Shown here: piece by piece, positions 1 to 10,726 of the stretch
Position numbering within the stretch: the first letter of the stretch is position 1
How the letters are laid out: the number at the start of each line of letters is the position of its first letter
From: Alviniconcha marisindica
Lineage: Eukaryota > Mollusca > Gastropoda > Provannidae
DNA: 64,000 nt
Reading direction: 5' to 3'
Assembly (NCBI GenBank): GCA_018857735.1
Contig: JABMCL010000732.1
Coordinates: 408,501-472,500 of the forward strand
Made by a program: the position numbers and the translations under genes
The notes under the pieces: model-generated
Told to the model about the DNA's origin: nothing
The model's database searches: none
What the model saw: only the letters and a program-made list of their open reading frames with translations

Positions 1-197
1 GCAGCCTGCATCCAGGACATTCGCCTCAACAACGGCTGGTTCCCCATGGACTTCAGCGAGAACTCGGACCCTGACGCTGTGGCGGAGTTGAAGGAGAACC
101 CCAACGTGGAGGAGGGCTGCGTGCGCCAAGACTGCCTCTCCAACCCCTGCCCCTCTGGCCGCCAGTGCTACCCCCTGTGGGAGGACTTTGAATGCAG
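1..197 (+). CDS. Cadherin exon A: end of LamG-like region and start of EGF
   Basis: Reads in frame 1 from the first base: [13 protein letters not shown], then [13 protein letters not shown] and LWEDFEC plus a split Arg codon. The CIQDIRLN segment is the typical last strand of a laminin-G domain. The C.(4).C.(5).C spacing that follows is the first half of an EGF module. The donor is GCAG|GTCCGT at 197/198. The last 13 bases of this exon form part of a 52-bp tandem repeat that continues into the intron. Confidence 0.88.
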
Positions 198-3100
198 GTC
201 CGTTCATTGCTAGTGTGTTGGGATGGGGGTGACAGGACTTTGAATGCAAGTCCGTTCATTGCTCGTGTGTTGGGATGGGGGTGACAGGACTTTGAATGCA
301 GGATCATTTCCCTCTTTCCAGATGCTTGCCAGGCTACCACGAAGTGTATGGCGTATGTACCTCTGACTGCATCCCGAACCCCTGTTTCAAGAACGTGACA
401 TGTCGCATCGACATGGGAGAGGTGGTGTGCGTGTGTCCACCCGACAAGATTGGAGAGTTTTGCAGAGAGCCCACCCGAGCCCTGACCTCCTCAGTCACCA
501 CCACAGGCATTGTGGCCATTGTGGTGTCGGCCTTCGTAGTCGTATGTAAGTCAGTTTCTTCATATTTGGTCTGTTCATTGCTAGCGTACTGGGATGGGGG
601 TGACAGGACTTTGAATGCAGCTCTGTTCATTGCGAGCATATTGGGATGGGGGTGACTGCAAGCATATTGGGATGGGGGTGACTGCAAGCATATTGGGATG
701 GGGGTGACTGCTAGCATATTGGGATGGGGGTGACTGCAAGCATATTGGGATGGGGGTGACTGCAAGCATATTGGGATGGGGGTGACTGCAAGCATATTGG
801 GATGGGGGTGACTGCAAGCATATTGGGATAGGGGTGACTGCAAGCATATTGAGATGGGGGTGACTGCAAGCATATTTGGATGTGGGGGGTGACGGGACTC
901 TGAATTGAGGTCCGTTCATTGCAAGCATATTTGGAGAGGGGGGAGGGGGAGGGGGGGAGTCACAGGACTCTGAATGCAGGTCCGTTCATTCACAAACTTG
1001 GGCTTTGTTCGCTGGAGAGCTTCGCAAATTTGTCTGGAAGCGAGTTGGACTGATCTTTCATGTCTTAGGAGGGGACATCTAATGTGAACCTGAACTGAAG
1101 ACAAAATATCTCAATGACGGGAGACACTGTTTGACATGGCACACTCTACACACAGTTTGGTTTCAGACCATGAGGGAGGTGTTTGTACTGAGCGGTTGCA
1201 TGATGTTGAGGGAGGTGTTTGTACTGAGCGGTTGCATGATGTTGAGGGTGTTTGTACTGAGTGGTTGCATGATGTTGAGGGAGGTGTTTGTACTGAGCGG
1301 TTGCATGATGTTGAGGGAGGCGTTTGGACTGAGCGGTTGCATGATGTTGAGAGAGGCGTTTGTGACTGAGCGGTTGCATGATGTTGAGGGAGGCGTTTGT
1401 TCTGAGCGGTTGCATGATGTTGAGGGAGGCGTTTGTACTGAGCGGTTGCATGATGTTGAGGGAGGCGTTTGTACTGAGCGGTTGCATGATGTTGAGGGAG
1501 GCGTTTGTACTGAGCGGTTGCATGATGTTGAGGGAGGCGTTTGTACTGAGCGGTTGCATGATGTTGAGGGAGGCGTTTGTACTGAGCGGTTGCATGATGT
1601 TGAGGGAGGCGTTTGTACTGAGCGGTTGCATGATGTTGAGGGAGGCGTTTGTACTGAGTGGTTGCATGATGTTGAGGGAGGCGTTTGTACTGAGCGGTTG
1701 CATGATGTTGAGGGAGGCGTTTGTACTGAGCGGTTGCATGATGTTGAGGGTGTTTGTACTGAGTGGTTGCATGATGTTGAGGGAGGTGTTTGTACTGAGC
1801 GGTTGCATGATGTTGAGGGAGGTGTTTGTACTGAGCGGTTGCATGATGTTGAGGGAGGTGTTTGTACTGAGCGGTTGCATGATGTTGAGGGAGGTGTTTG
1901 TACTGAGTGGTTGCATGATGTTGAGGGAGGCATTTGTACTGAGTGGTTGCATGATGTTGCAGTGCTGATGTTGCTGGTCTTCATGCTGGTGAAGTTCCGA
2001 GGGAGGGACACGGACAATGACAAGTACATTCTGGAGGTGGATCCGGAGGATGACATCCGTGAAAATGTCATCAACTACGACGAGGAAGGGGCAGGTGAGC
2101 CACTTAGCTACTTACCATGGCAGAACCGATGTCACTTCTTTCTACAGTCTGGTAGAAATTGAATGATTCATGGCCTGCCTTTTCTATCCAAAACGTGGAC
2201 TTCTGTGCTTGTGGTGTGGCATAGCCACTCAGTTGAACTGCGCCACACAACGTTTTATGGTGCTCTCACACACTGGTTAGAGTTGTGCAGCAGAGTTTTG
2301 CTGTGGACTTCACCAATTTTCGCTAACGGTGTAAGCGCCCTAAATGAGAAGCATACGTGTCTGAAATGGAGTTTGTCCACATTTAGCTACTCCCTTCCCT
2401 TGGATTATTCATGAAGTGGTACGTCTCGAGCTCCATCTCGTCTGCCGTTCCAGGGCGGCACCTCCTGGCTGCACCAGCAGCACCATTTCAAAGAGACCAC
2501 CCCCCACCCCCCACTCCCACCCCCTACAACTTTATGTCAGTGTTGTAGTCCAGATACAAAGTTTTAAAACTACCGTGAGCACCCAGAAGGCTGATGTACC
2601 ATTCGCAAAGCCTTCAGTCCAAATGGGTACAGAGGATTTGATCGATAGAATTCAGAAAATGAGCACCGGTAGAGCTGCCGACATGGGAAGCTACTGGAAG
2701 TCCAGTGTAACTGTAAGCCTCTTTGGCTAGATAGGTGGAAGGTGAGTCCAGTCAAAGTGTGTAGCTGCAAGGTGTGTCAAATCAAGGTGTGTCACTGTGT
2801 AGACAGGTGTGTAGACAGGTGCAAATCAAAGTTTGTTGCGGTGTAGATAGGTGTAAGGTGAGTTAAATCAAAGTGCATTGCTGTGTACATAGGTGTAAGG
2901 TGAGTTAAATCAAAGTGCGTTGCTGTGTACATAGGTGTGAGTTCAATCAAAGTGCGTTGCTGTGTAGATAGGTGTAAGGTGAGTTAAATCAAAGTGCGTT
3001 GTTGTGTACATAGGTGTGAGTTAAATCAAAGTGCGTTGCTGTGTAGACTGGTGTAAGGTGAGTTGAATCAAAGTGCGTTGTTGTGTAGATAGGTGTAGGG

Positions 3101-6100
3101 TGTCCAGAAGGTGTGTCAGTCAAATCAAATCAAGTCAGTCAGATCACGGTATGTTGCTGTGTAGATGGGCACAAGGTGTGCAGAAGATGGGTCAAATCAA
3201 GGTGTGTTGCTGCTGTGTAGATGGGCGCAAGGTGTGCAGAAGATGGGTCAAATCCAGGTGTGTTGCTGCTTGTTTAGATGGGCACAAGGTGTGCAGAAGA
3301 TGGGTCAAATCAAGGTGTGTTGCTGTGTAGATGGGCGCAAGGTGTGCAGAAGATGGGTCAAATCAAGGTGTGTTGCTGTGTAGATGGGCGCAAGGTGTGC
3401 AGAAGATGGGTCAAATCAAGGTGTGTTGCTGTGTAGAGGGGCGCAAGGTGTGCAGAAGATGGGTCAAATCCAGGTGTGTTGCTGTGTAGATGGGCTCAAG
3501 GTGTGCAGAAGATGGGTCAAATCCAGGTGTGTTGCTGTGTAGATGGGCACAAGGTGTGCAGAAGATGGGTCAAATCAAGGTGTGTTGCTGTGTAGATGGG
3601 CGCAAGGTGTGCAGAAGATGGGTCAAATCAAGGTGTGTTGCTGTGTAGATGGGCACAAGGTGTGCAGAAGATGGGTCAAATCAAGGTGTGTTGCTGCTGT
3701 GTAGATGGGCACAAGGTGTGCAGAAGATGGGTCAAATCAAGGTGTGTTGCTGCTGTGTAGATGGGCACAAGGTGTGCAGAAGATGGGTCAAATCAAGGTG
3801 TGTTGCTGCTGTGTAGATGGGCACAAGGTGTGCAGAAGATGGGTCAAATCAAGGTGTGTTGCTGCTGTGTAGATGGGCACAAGGTGTGCAGAAGATGGGT
3901 CAAATCAAGGTGTGTTGCTGTGTAGATGGGCGCAAGGTGTGCAGAAGACGGGTCAAATCAAGGTGTGTTGCTGCTGTGTAGATGGGCACAAGGTGTGCAG
4001 AAGATGGGTCAAATCAAGGTGTGTTGCTGCTGTGTAGATGGGCACAAGGTGTGCAGAAGATGGGTCAAATCAAGGTGTGTTGCTGCTGTGTAGATGGGCA
4101 CAAGGTGTGCAGAAGATGGGTCAAATCAAAGTGTGTTGCTGTGTAGATGGGCGCAAGGTGTGCAGAAGATGGGTCAAATCAAGGTGTGTTGCTGCTGTGT
4201 AGATGGGCGCAAGGTGTGCAGAAGATGGGTCAAATCAAGGTGTGTTGCTGTGTAGATGGGCGCAAGGTGTGCAGAAGATGGGTCAAATCAAGGTGTGTTG
4301 CTGTGTAGATGGGCGCAAGGTGTGCAGAAGATGGGTCAAATCAAGGTGTGTTGCTGTGTAGATGGGCGCAAGGTGTGCAGAAGATGGGTCAAATCAAGGT
4401 GTGTTGCTGTGTAGATGGGCGCAAGGTGTGCAGAAGATGGGTCAAATCAAGGTGTGTTGCTGTGTAGATGGGCGCAAGGTGTGCAGAAGATGAGTCAAAT
4501 CAAGGTGTGTTGCTGTGTTTGCAGGGGAGGAGGACCAAGATGCCTACGACATTTCACGGCTTCAGAAAACAGACCTGGATCCTCTGGGGGCCACCTTTGT
4601 GCCGCGGCGTGACCGACCACTAAGAAGTGAGCATCATTCACCCTTCATCATGTGGTTTACTGTCCAACATACATAGTATTGTTTAGTACAACCTTACTGT
4701 CTGACATCCTTAGCATTACAACCTTACTGTCCAACATCCATAGCGTTACAACATTACTGTCCAACATCCACAGCATTACAACATTACTGTCCAACATCCA
4801 CAGCATTGCAACATTACTGTCCAACATCCACAGCATTGCAACCTTACTGTCCAGCATCCACAGCATTACAACATTACTGTCCAACATCCACAGCATTACA
4901 ACATTACTGTCCAATGTCCACAGCATTACAACATTACTGTCCAACATCCACAGCATTACAACATTACTGTCCAACATCCGCAGCATTACAACATTACTGT
5001 CCAACATCCACAGCATTCCAACCTTACTGTCCAACATCCACAGCATTGCAACCTTACTGTCCAACATCCACAGCATTACAACATTACTGTCCAACATCCA
5101 CAGCATTACAACATTACTGTCCAACATCCACAGCATTACAACATTACTGTTCAACATCCACAGCATTACAACCTTACTGTCCAACATCCATGGCATTACA
5201 ACCTTGCTGTCCGACACCCTGAGTTATCTTCCACCACACTACTGGTTAACCTCCGCCACTCATAGTAAACTTCCACCACTGTTGTGGCTAACTTTACCAC
5301 AGCCTAGGTCATGTTCCACCACACCTGGTTAACTGCCCACACCTGGTTAACTGCCACCACAAACCTGGTTAACTGCCACCGCATACCTGGTTGACTGCCA
5401 CCACACACATTTAACTGCCACCACACCGGGTCAAGTGCCACCACACCTGGGTAATTGCCACCACACACCTGGTTAACCACATACCTGGTTAACTGCCACC
5501 ACACCTGCTGACTGCCACCACACACCTGGTTAACCACACACTTGGTTAACTGCCACCACACACACCTGTTTAACCACATACCTGGTTAACTGCCACCACA
5601 CCTGGTTAACCACATACCTGGTTAACTGCCACCACACCTGGTTAACCACATACCTGGTTAACTGCCACCACACCTGGTTAACCACATACCTGGTTAACTG
5701 CCACCACACCTAGCTTCCACTACACACCTGGTTAACTGCCACCACACACCTGGTTAACCACAAACCTGGTTAACTGCCACCACACCTAACTGCCACCACA
5801 CACCCTGGTTAACTGCCACCACACCTGCTAACTGCCCCCACACACCCTGGTTAACTGCCATCACACACCTGGTTAACTGCCACCACACACCTGGTTAACT
5901 GTCACCACACCTGCAAGCTTCCACCACACATCTGGTTAACTGCCACCACACACCTGGTTAGCCACATACCTGGTTAACTGCCACCACACACCTGGTTAAC
6001 TGCCGCCACACCTGCTAGCTGCCACCACACACCTGGTTAGCCACATACCTGGTTAACTGCCACCACACACCTGGTTAACTGCCACCACACCTGCTAGCTG

Positions 6101-6507
6101 CCACCACACACCTGGTTAGCCACATACCTGGTTAGCTGCCACCACACTCCTTGTGAAGTTCCAGTACAGTCCGGATTACCTTCCGTCCCACTGACGGTCG
6201 GTTACTTTTCCTCACATTCCTCATGAACCCTCGGCTGTTTTCAGACGCTCCAGGGGACAAGCCAGACGTGGGCGACTTCATCAACGAGCGGATGAGCGAC
6301 GCGGACAACGACCCAGGGGCCCCGCCCCACGACAGCGTCATGGAGTTTGCCTTTGAGGGCGCCGGCAGCGACGCCGGGTCCCTCAGCTCCCTCAACACCA
6401 GCAGCAGCGCCGACAGTGCCGACTACGATTACCTCAACGAGTGGGGGCCCAAGTTCACCCGCTTGGCAGAAATGTACGGGGCTGGACTGGAAGGGGAAGA
6501 AGATTGA
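1..6507 (+). CDS. Classical cadherin, 3' part (laminin-G end, EGF, TM, catenin-binding tail)
   Basis: This is the C-terminal part of a type-I membrane adhesion protein that couples the cell surface to catenins and actin. Five exons join in frame: 1-197, 322-545, 1963-2094, 4525-4626 and 6245-6507 (phases 2,1,1,1), all with GT-AG introns. In order they encode the end of a laminin-G-like region (CIQDIRLNN), EGF-like cysteines, a helix built around [12 protein letters not shown] and [10 protein letters not shown], a basic stop-transfer KFRGR, a p120-catenin-type juxtamembrane segment ([19 protein letters not shown]), and a beta-catenin-type tail ([29 protein letters not shown]) ending in TGA at 6505-6507. 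LamG/EGF next to the membrane is the invertebrate classical cadherin layout (CadN/shotgun-like). The 5' end lies outside the window. Position 1 may be within an exon, or an acceptor may fall at GCAG 1-4. Which invertebrate subtype it is cannot be decided from this part. Confidence 0.93.
185..299. repeat. 52-bp minisatellite spanning the exon A donor
   Basis: Two full copies and a partial third of a 52-bp unit starting GACTTTGAATGCAG. The first copy's opening 13 bases (185-197) are the coding end of cadherin exon A. The second copy begins at about 237 and the third at about 289, where it runs into the pyrimidine tract of the next acceptor. The duplicated donor GCAG|GTCCGT survives as GCAA|GTCCGT in copy 2 and is lost in copy 3. 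Confidence 0.85.
322..545 (+). CDS. Cadherin exon B: EGF cysteines and first part of TM helix
   Basis: The acceptor is TTTCCAG|A at 321/322, after a pyrimidine run. It completes the Arg codon and continues [12 protein letters not shown], a second cysteine cluster ([25 protein letters not shown]), a Thr/Ser stalk, then the hydrophobic [14 protein letters not shown]. The donor is the consensus T|GTAAGT at 545/546, phase 1. A weaker GTATGT at 542 would put the next exon into a stop, so 545 is preferred. Confidence 0.9.
567..992. repeat. 26-bp minisatellite in cadherin intron B
   Basis: About ten copies of a 26-bp unit (TGCAAGCATATTGGGATGGG core) between 640 and 890. Longer units at 575-640, 885-930 and 960-990 also carry GGACTYTGAATGCAG and GTCCGTTCATT. 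These are the same sequences as the 52-bp repeat in the previous intron, so the two introns share one repeat ancestry. Confidence 0.9.
1172..1962. repeat. 36-bp minisatellite ending in the exon C acceptor
   Basis: About 22 copies of a 36-bp unit (TTGTACTGAGCGGTTGCATG, then ATGTTGAGGGAGG). Two copies lack GGAG. Because the period is a multiple of three, several frames stay open on both strands. The last copy reads TTGCATGATGTTGCAG, which is the 3' splice site of cadherin exon C. Confidence 0.95.
1963..2094 (+). CDS. Cadherin exon C: rest of TM helix and juxtamembrane p120-binding region
   Basis: The acceptor is GATGTTGCAG|TG at 1962/1963, inside the last copy of a 36-bp minisatellite. It continues the helix ([10 protein letters not shown]), then [17 protein letters not shown] and [14 protein letters not shown], matching the classical cadherin juxtamembrane domain that binds p120/delta-catenin. 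The donor is G|GTGAGC at 2094/2095, phase 1. Upstream in-frame translation of the array is open but is intron, not protein. Confidence 0.92.
2755..4524. repeat. 53/56-bp minisatellite ending in the exon D acceptor
   Basis: About 25 regular copies from about 3140 (GTGTGTTGCTGTGTAGATGG, then GCAAGGTGTGCAGAAGATGG and TCAAATCAAG). Some copies have an extra GCT, giving 56 bp. From 2755 to 3110 a more diverged form occurs (GTGTAGATAGGTGTAAGGTG). The final copy changes GTGTAGATGG to GTGTTTGCAG and so provides the exon D acceptor. Confidence 0.95.
4525..4626 (+). CDS. Cadherin exon D: cytoplasmic linker
   Basis: The acceptor is GTGTTTGCAG|GG at 4524/4525, again in the terminal copy of an intronic array. 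It encodes [17 protein letters not shown], then [17 protein letters not shown]. The EEDQD-Y-D-S-L motif completes the p120 core begun in exon C. The donor is A|GTGAGC at 4626/4627, phase 1. Confidence 0.92.
4655..5225. repeat. 30-bp minisatellite in cadherin intron D
   Basis: About 19 copies of a 30-bp unit (ATTACAACATTACTGTCCAA then CATCCACAGC) with few substitutions, starting about 30 bp after the exon D donor. The length is a multiple of three, so open frames on both strands are repeat artefacts. Confidence 0.95.
5310..6150. repeat. ~22-bp minisatellite family in cadherin intron D
   Basis: Variable-length units built from CCTGGTTAACTGCCACCACA, with inserted CCTGGTTAACCACATA and CCTGCTAACTGCC variants. 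It directly follows the 30-bp array and ends about 95 bp before the last cadherin exon. Confidence 0.92.
6245..6507 (+). CDS. Cadherin exon E: beta-catenin-binding C-terminus and stop
   Basis: The acceptor is TTTTCAG|AC at 6244/6245. It encodes [20 protein letters not shown], an acidic stretch, then the Ser-rich [20 protein letters not shown] and [14 protein letters not shown] that bind the beta-catenin armadillo repeats. Phosphorylatable serines precede [10 protein letters not shown] as in vertebrate classical cadherins. The protein ends GLEGEED-stop. Codon use is GC-rich compared with the surrounding introns. Confidence 0.94.
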
Positions 6508-8740
6508 GCAGAGCTTGGACGTAGGCATAATAATGGAGATTCCTGAATCCCCGACACCATCTCTGAAGGAGAGGAGGGAGAGAGAAGAGAGAGAGGTTTC
6601 GCTTGTTGAAGTGAGACGGTCGTCGCGTAGGACTTTGTAGTGGGCGCGTTGACGTGGGACGGACTGTCTCGGCCATACCTGCTGATAGTCGCAGTGACCG
6701 TTTCCATTTGGAGTGGTTTCTTAGCAGTCTGAGTGCTGTTGTGTGGACAGTGTCTGAAATTTGGATCTGCTGGTTTGATGGGGAGGGGTGTGGACATTGA
6801 GATGGTGACTGACCGGTTGGCTTACTGGGTGTGGACAATGAGATGGTGACTGACCGGTTGGCCTACTGGGTGTGGACAATGAGATGGCGACTGGCCGGTT
6901 GGCCTACTGGGTGTGGACATTCAGATGGCGACTGGCCGGTTGGCCTACTGGTTGTGGACATTGAGATGGCAACTGACGGGGTGGCCTACTCCATGTCCAT
7001 GGGCTGGTCATCTGCTCTTCCAGTGTCCTGTTTCTGTTGAAACGTGTCTTTAATGTCTCCACTCGGACAGAATGGGCAAGGCTTCTTCGCTGAAGGCAGT
7101 TTTTGCTCCAGCAAACAAATACTCAAGACATGAGATGAAAATTGATGAGTTTCAGTGACTTCCCAACGGGACGCTGCAGTTCAGACTGTCCACTTTGCCA
7201 AGACTGTGCTCAAGACGTTTGTCATCTACCAAGGGAACATTATCATTGAGAGGAGACCAGAGAACCAACTTTGGTCTTTTCTTCTTCTTCTTTTTTTTGT
7301 TTTTTGGTCTCATCTTTATGAAGAGCTCCATCGTGCGTGTGATTGTGCCAAACCGGCGTATCATTCGGCGATCCACACAGTGGGTCGGGTCTCATTCACG
7401 GAAGAGAGATGCACAACATATTCACTATCGCACAGGCAAACAACTGGCTCTCTCTCTCTGTGCCCCCCTTTTTTTTTTTTTTTTTACACGCACTGAAGAT
7501 CAAAGATATCTCAAAATCATGTAATCTTTCTTGCCATATCACGGAAGATCGGAGAGATTGCAGTACCACGCAATGTGGAATGCCATATCAGCTGAAAGTG
7601 TTGATTCCTCTGTGGGGGAGGTCCGTGTTCTTCCCACCACCACAAAAGCAAAAAAAAAAAAAAAAGGGGGGGGGGGGGGGTTTGTAGACTGGCATCCTTG
7701 AAATCTTGCCTTTTTAAAGGAGCATTCCCCTAAAACGGCTCTAGTCTTCCTGGCGCTAGTTGTTGCACAGTGTCCTTGTATCAGTTATTCATTTATCTTT
7801 CATAGGAAAAGCTTTCCCCTGGTTTACATCTTCGCTGGACGCTGGCAAGGATCACATTGTAATCGGGAAACATTGAGTTCATTTCATCTCGTTCATAGGA
7901 GCAAAGCATCACCGGTTTATCATCGTCAGAGGCCCGGAAGCAAGGATCATCATTCTGTAATCAAGACATTGAGGGTGCAGCGCTTTGACACCTCGGTGTC
8001 GGGTGCAGTGTATTGGGCTGTTGGCAGGAGGCCACAGATCAAAAATGAACACTACTGAACTTGTATGTAGGCACATTTGCATCTGTGTCATGTGGACTGC
8101 AGCTGTTCTTGTGTCTTGGATAAACTCAGGTGTTCCATGCAGTGTGTGTGTGTGTGCGTGTGCGTGTGCGTGTGTGTGTGTGTGCGTGCGTGTGTGTGTG
8201 TGTGTGTGAGTGAGTGAGTGAGCGTGCCCTTGTGCAAGTGTGTGTGTGCACTTGCGCGGGAACTGATAACCAAATGTTTGAGCAATTTGATGCCGTGAAG
8301 TGTGTGTGTGTGAATGTCAGAGTGTTGCTAGGTGAAATGGCTGGGCTGCGTAGGATGAATGTTTGTGCGGCAGTTCACCAGTGCGCGAGGAACTCGATGC
8401 AAACTGGTCTGGCAGTTTCTCAAACTGCGCGACTTGACTGACCTGAAAAATGGTTTCGAAGTGAGACAGCTGCGCGCAGTTTTCATGTGTATGCCGTGAA
8501 TTTTTTTTAATGTCTTCGGTTTCTGTGGTACAGCTCGTGAGTTGGTTTCCGACTGTTGTTCATGTGGCAGTGTTTTGCTGTTTGTATGACTGGGGTGTTC
8601 TTGTTAGGCCGACAGGGGTGCAGTGCATGGGAGTAAATTAGTCTTCATGCGCATAGCGTCTACACGTTGGTCAAGCAGCGTGCAGACGTAGCGACGTGTA
8701 CAGTAATAAGCAAGTAAAGTGCTTAGTACCAGAGCCTCAG
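6508..8740. other. Cadherin 3'UTR/downstream DNA
   Basis: This must hold at least the start of the cadherin 3'UTR, but no convincing poly(A) signal stands out. It contains a 42-bp repeat (four copies, 6815-6985), A/G and T homopolymers (7295-7310, 7470-7487, 7650-7682) and TG/GA microsatellite at 8145-8220. No further gene is recognised. Confidence 0.5.
6815..6985. repeat. 42-bp repeat, four copies
   Basis: Four copies of GTGTGGACAATGAGATGGTG followed by ACTGACCGGTTGGCCTACTG and GG, about 300 bp after the cadherin stop codon, possibly within its 3'UTR. Confidence 0.85.
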
Positions 8741-8744
8741 GCGA

Positions 8745-9095
8745 CCGCATGGTTGACACAGGTGTCCCGCTGACCATCGCTGGCTCAGACAGTGGGACAG
8801 GGGGGGACAGAGCCTGTTGAACTGGGACTGACAAGTGTCCATCTGATTGCTGGCTCAGGGGGACAGGGGGACAGAGCCTGTTGAACTGGTATGACACACG
8901 TCCCTATGATTGCTGGCTCAAGGGGGCAGAGCCTGTTGAACTGGTATGGCAGGTGTCCCTCTGATTGCTGGCTCGGACAGTGGGACAGGGGGACAGAGCA
9001 TGTTACGCTGGGACTGACACAGATGACCCTCTGACCATCTCCGGCTCAGACAGTGGGAGAGGGGGACAGAGCCTGTTGAACTGGGACTGTGGTGT
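8745..9095. repeat. ~68-bp imperfect tandem repeat
   Basis: Five degraded copies sharing GGGACAGAGCCTGTTGAACT and CTGATTGCTGGCTC, with internal deletions of different size. Confidence 0.75.
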
Positions 9096-9413
9096 TTGAT
9101 GCACAGTTTGGGGTTGCCAGTCACCCAGCCACTTCCGCCAACCAGACCACCACAGCTAATATTCCCTGTGAAAACTTGCAAAGCCAGAGACCAGGTGTAG
9201 AACTCGGTGCAGAACCCTCGACAGCTGCAGAACAAACAATGCGACGTATGGGTCTGCGGTAAACAGATGCATGTCAAAAGCACATCAGGGAGACTGCCTC
9301 CCGACTTGTTCAAGCTTTTTGTGCTGAAAAAAAATACAAAGGTTGCTGCAACTGAAGCAGTATGCAGTGTGTAGCCAGTCTGAATACATCTTCTGTTTAT
9401 CAGCTTCATTTAG

Positions 9414-9710
9414 CTGAGAGCCGGCTTGGCCGAGCATAACGCGTTAGGCTGGTAAGCGGATGAGGGTTCAGTTCCCTGCTTGGGCTCTGCTTGCTCTTCC
9501 GCGCTGGTGGTTCCTGCCACCTGCTCACTGTCGAGGGACTTTGCTCCCCCACAGTTCATGAAACGTTAGAATGGCGCTCATTGCTGCCCATCTGAATGCA
9601 GGAGTCTGGTGACAGTGCAAGCGTCGGTTCCCCCTCCCCCCACCTCCTGGGATCTCAGTCCCCTCCAGTACCTCTCCAGAGACAAGTCAGCAAGTCTAAC
9701 AAATAACAAG
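9414..9710 (+). mobile_element. tRNA-headed SINE with target-site duplication
   Basis: The 5' head carries pol III promoter-like A box (TGGCCGAGCATAACGCG, 9427-9443) and B box (GGTTCAGTTCC, 9465-9475). The body contains CATGAAACGTTAGAATGGCG and CTGCCCATCTGAATGCAGGA, shared in inverted form with the element at 53672-54011. A 9-bp direct repeat TTCATTTAG flanks it at 9405-9413 and 9711-9719. The 3' end is AACAAATAACAAG rather than the TTAC tail of the other copy. Confidence 0.85.
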
Positions 9711-9966
9711 TTCATTTAGACATTTTAGGAATTGATGGCCGTGGCGTTCTGACTTGTCCCAGTTAACAAGAGAACAGAGTTACGCCAAAAAATGGATTAC
9801 ATACGAACACAGAAATAACCGTGTCAACAAAACCGAGGAAAATTAGGGCTCTGCTTCGTTAGAACGTTGAAATCTTCCTAAAGGTTAGCACTGACTTGAC
9901 AGCAAATATTAAAAAGTACATGTTTAATATCAGGCTGTGCTGATTTTGACACTGGATCCTTTGATT

Positions 9967-10265
9967 TCATGTGGCACCATTTCTTTGTCATGTCATGTGG
10001 CTCCATTTCTTTGTCATTTCATGTAGCTCCATTTCTTTGTCATTTGACATGGCGCCGTTTCTTGGTCATTTCGTGTGGCATCATTTCTTTGTCATTTGAC
10101 ATGGCGCCGTTTCTTGGGTCATTTCACATGGCACCATTTCTTGGTCATTTCATGTGGCACCATTTCTTGGTCGTTTCACGTAGTAGCACCATTTCTTGGT
10201 CATTTCATGTGGCATCATATCTTGGTCATTTCACGTGAAACCAATTTTTTGTCATCTCACTTCAC
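9967..10265. repeat. 27-bp minisatellite
   Basis: About eleven copies of TTTCATGTGGCACCATTTCT plus TGGTCAT, with variants in the second half. Confidence 0.9.
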
Positions 10266-10726
10266 CCTGATATAACCATCATGGCTGACTGGGCATTAGA
10301 AACCACTTACCTGTTGTGTCATTTCTTTGTTCTTTCACCTGGTGGCCAAGCTTCTGTGCACGCACGTTTCATCATCACATTGACACATATTCCCGTCATG
10401 GTTCCAAAATGCCTGGTGACGCAGGGATGCTATTTTTCTACCGGAATCTGTATTGGATGTGAGATGTATCAAGTTGACAGTCTGCTGACAGTTGGTTTCA
10501 AATATTTCGGTGTTTTGCTCCAGCAACTGGTTGTCTAGCCATTCATTGACACCTAGCTGAATTTCTGGCTGACAGAATACCTACAGCTAACTAATGGTGC
10601 AAGTAATCCTTGTTGATGGCAAGTTGTGTGAAGAACAGGTACTTAAATAAACGGGCATGGGGCATGTTGAATACCTGTTCAGGTAATGGATGATACTAAT
10701 AGTGGTTGGTGTGGTTTTAGTAATTC

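Noticed and set aside
1131..2162. A 343-codon open frame of 12-residue repeats
   Set aside because: It is the 36-bp minisatellite read in phase (period divisible by three), with equally long frames on the other strand. Only 1963-2094 is coding.
9418..9490. tRNA gene
   Set aside because: A and B boxes are present, but the acceptor and anticodon arms do not close and target-site duplications show it is a SINE head.
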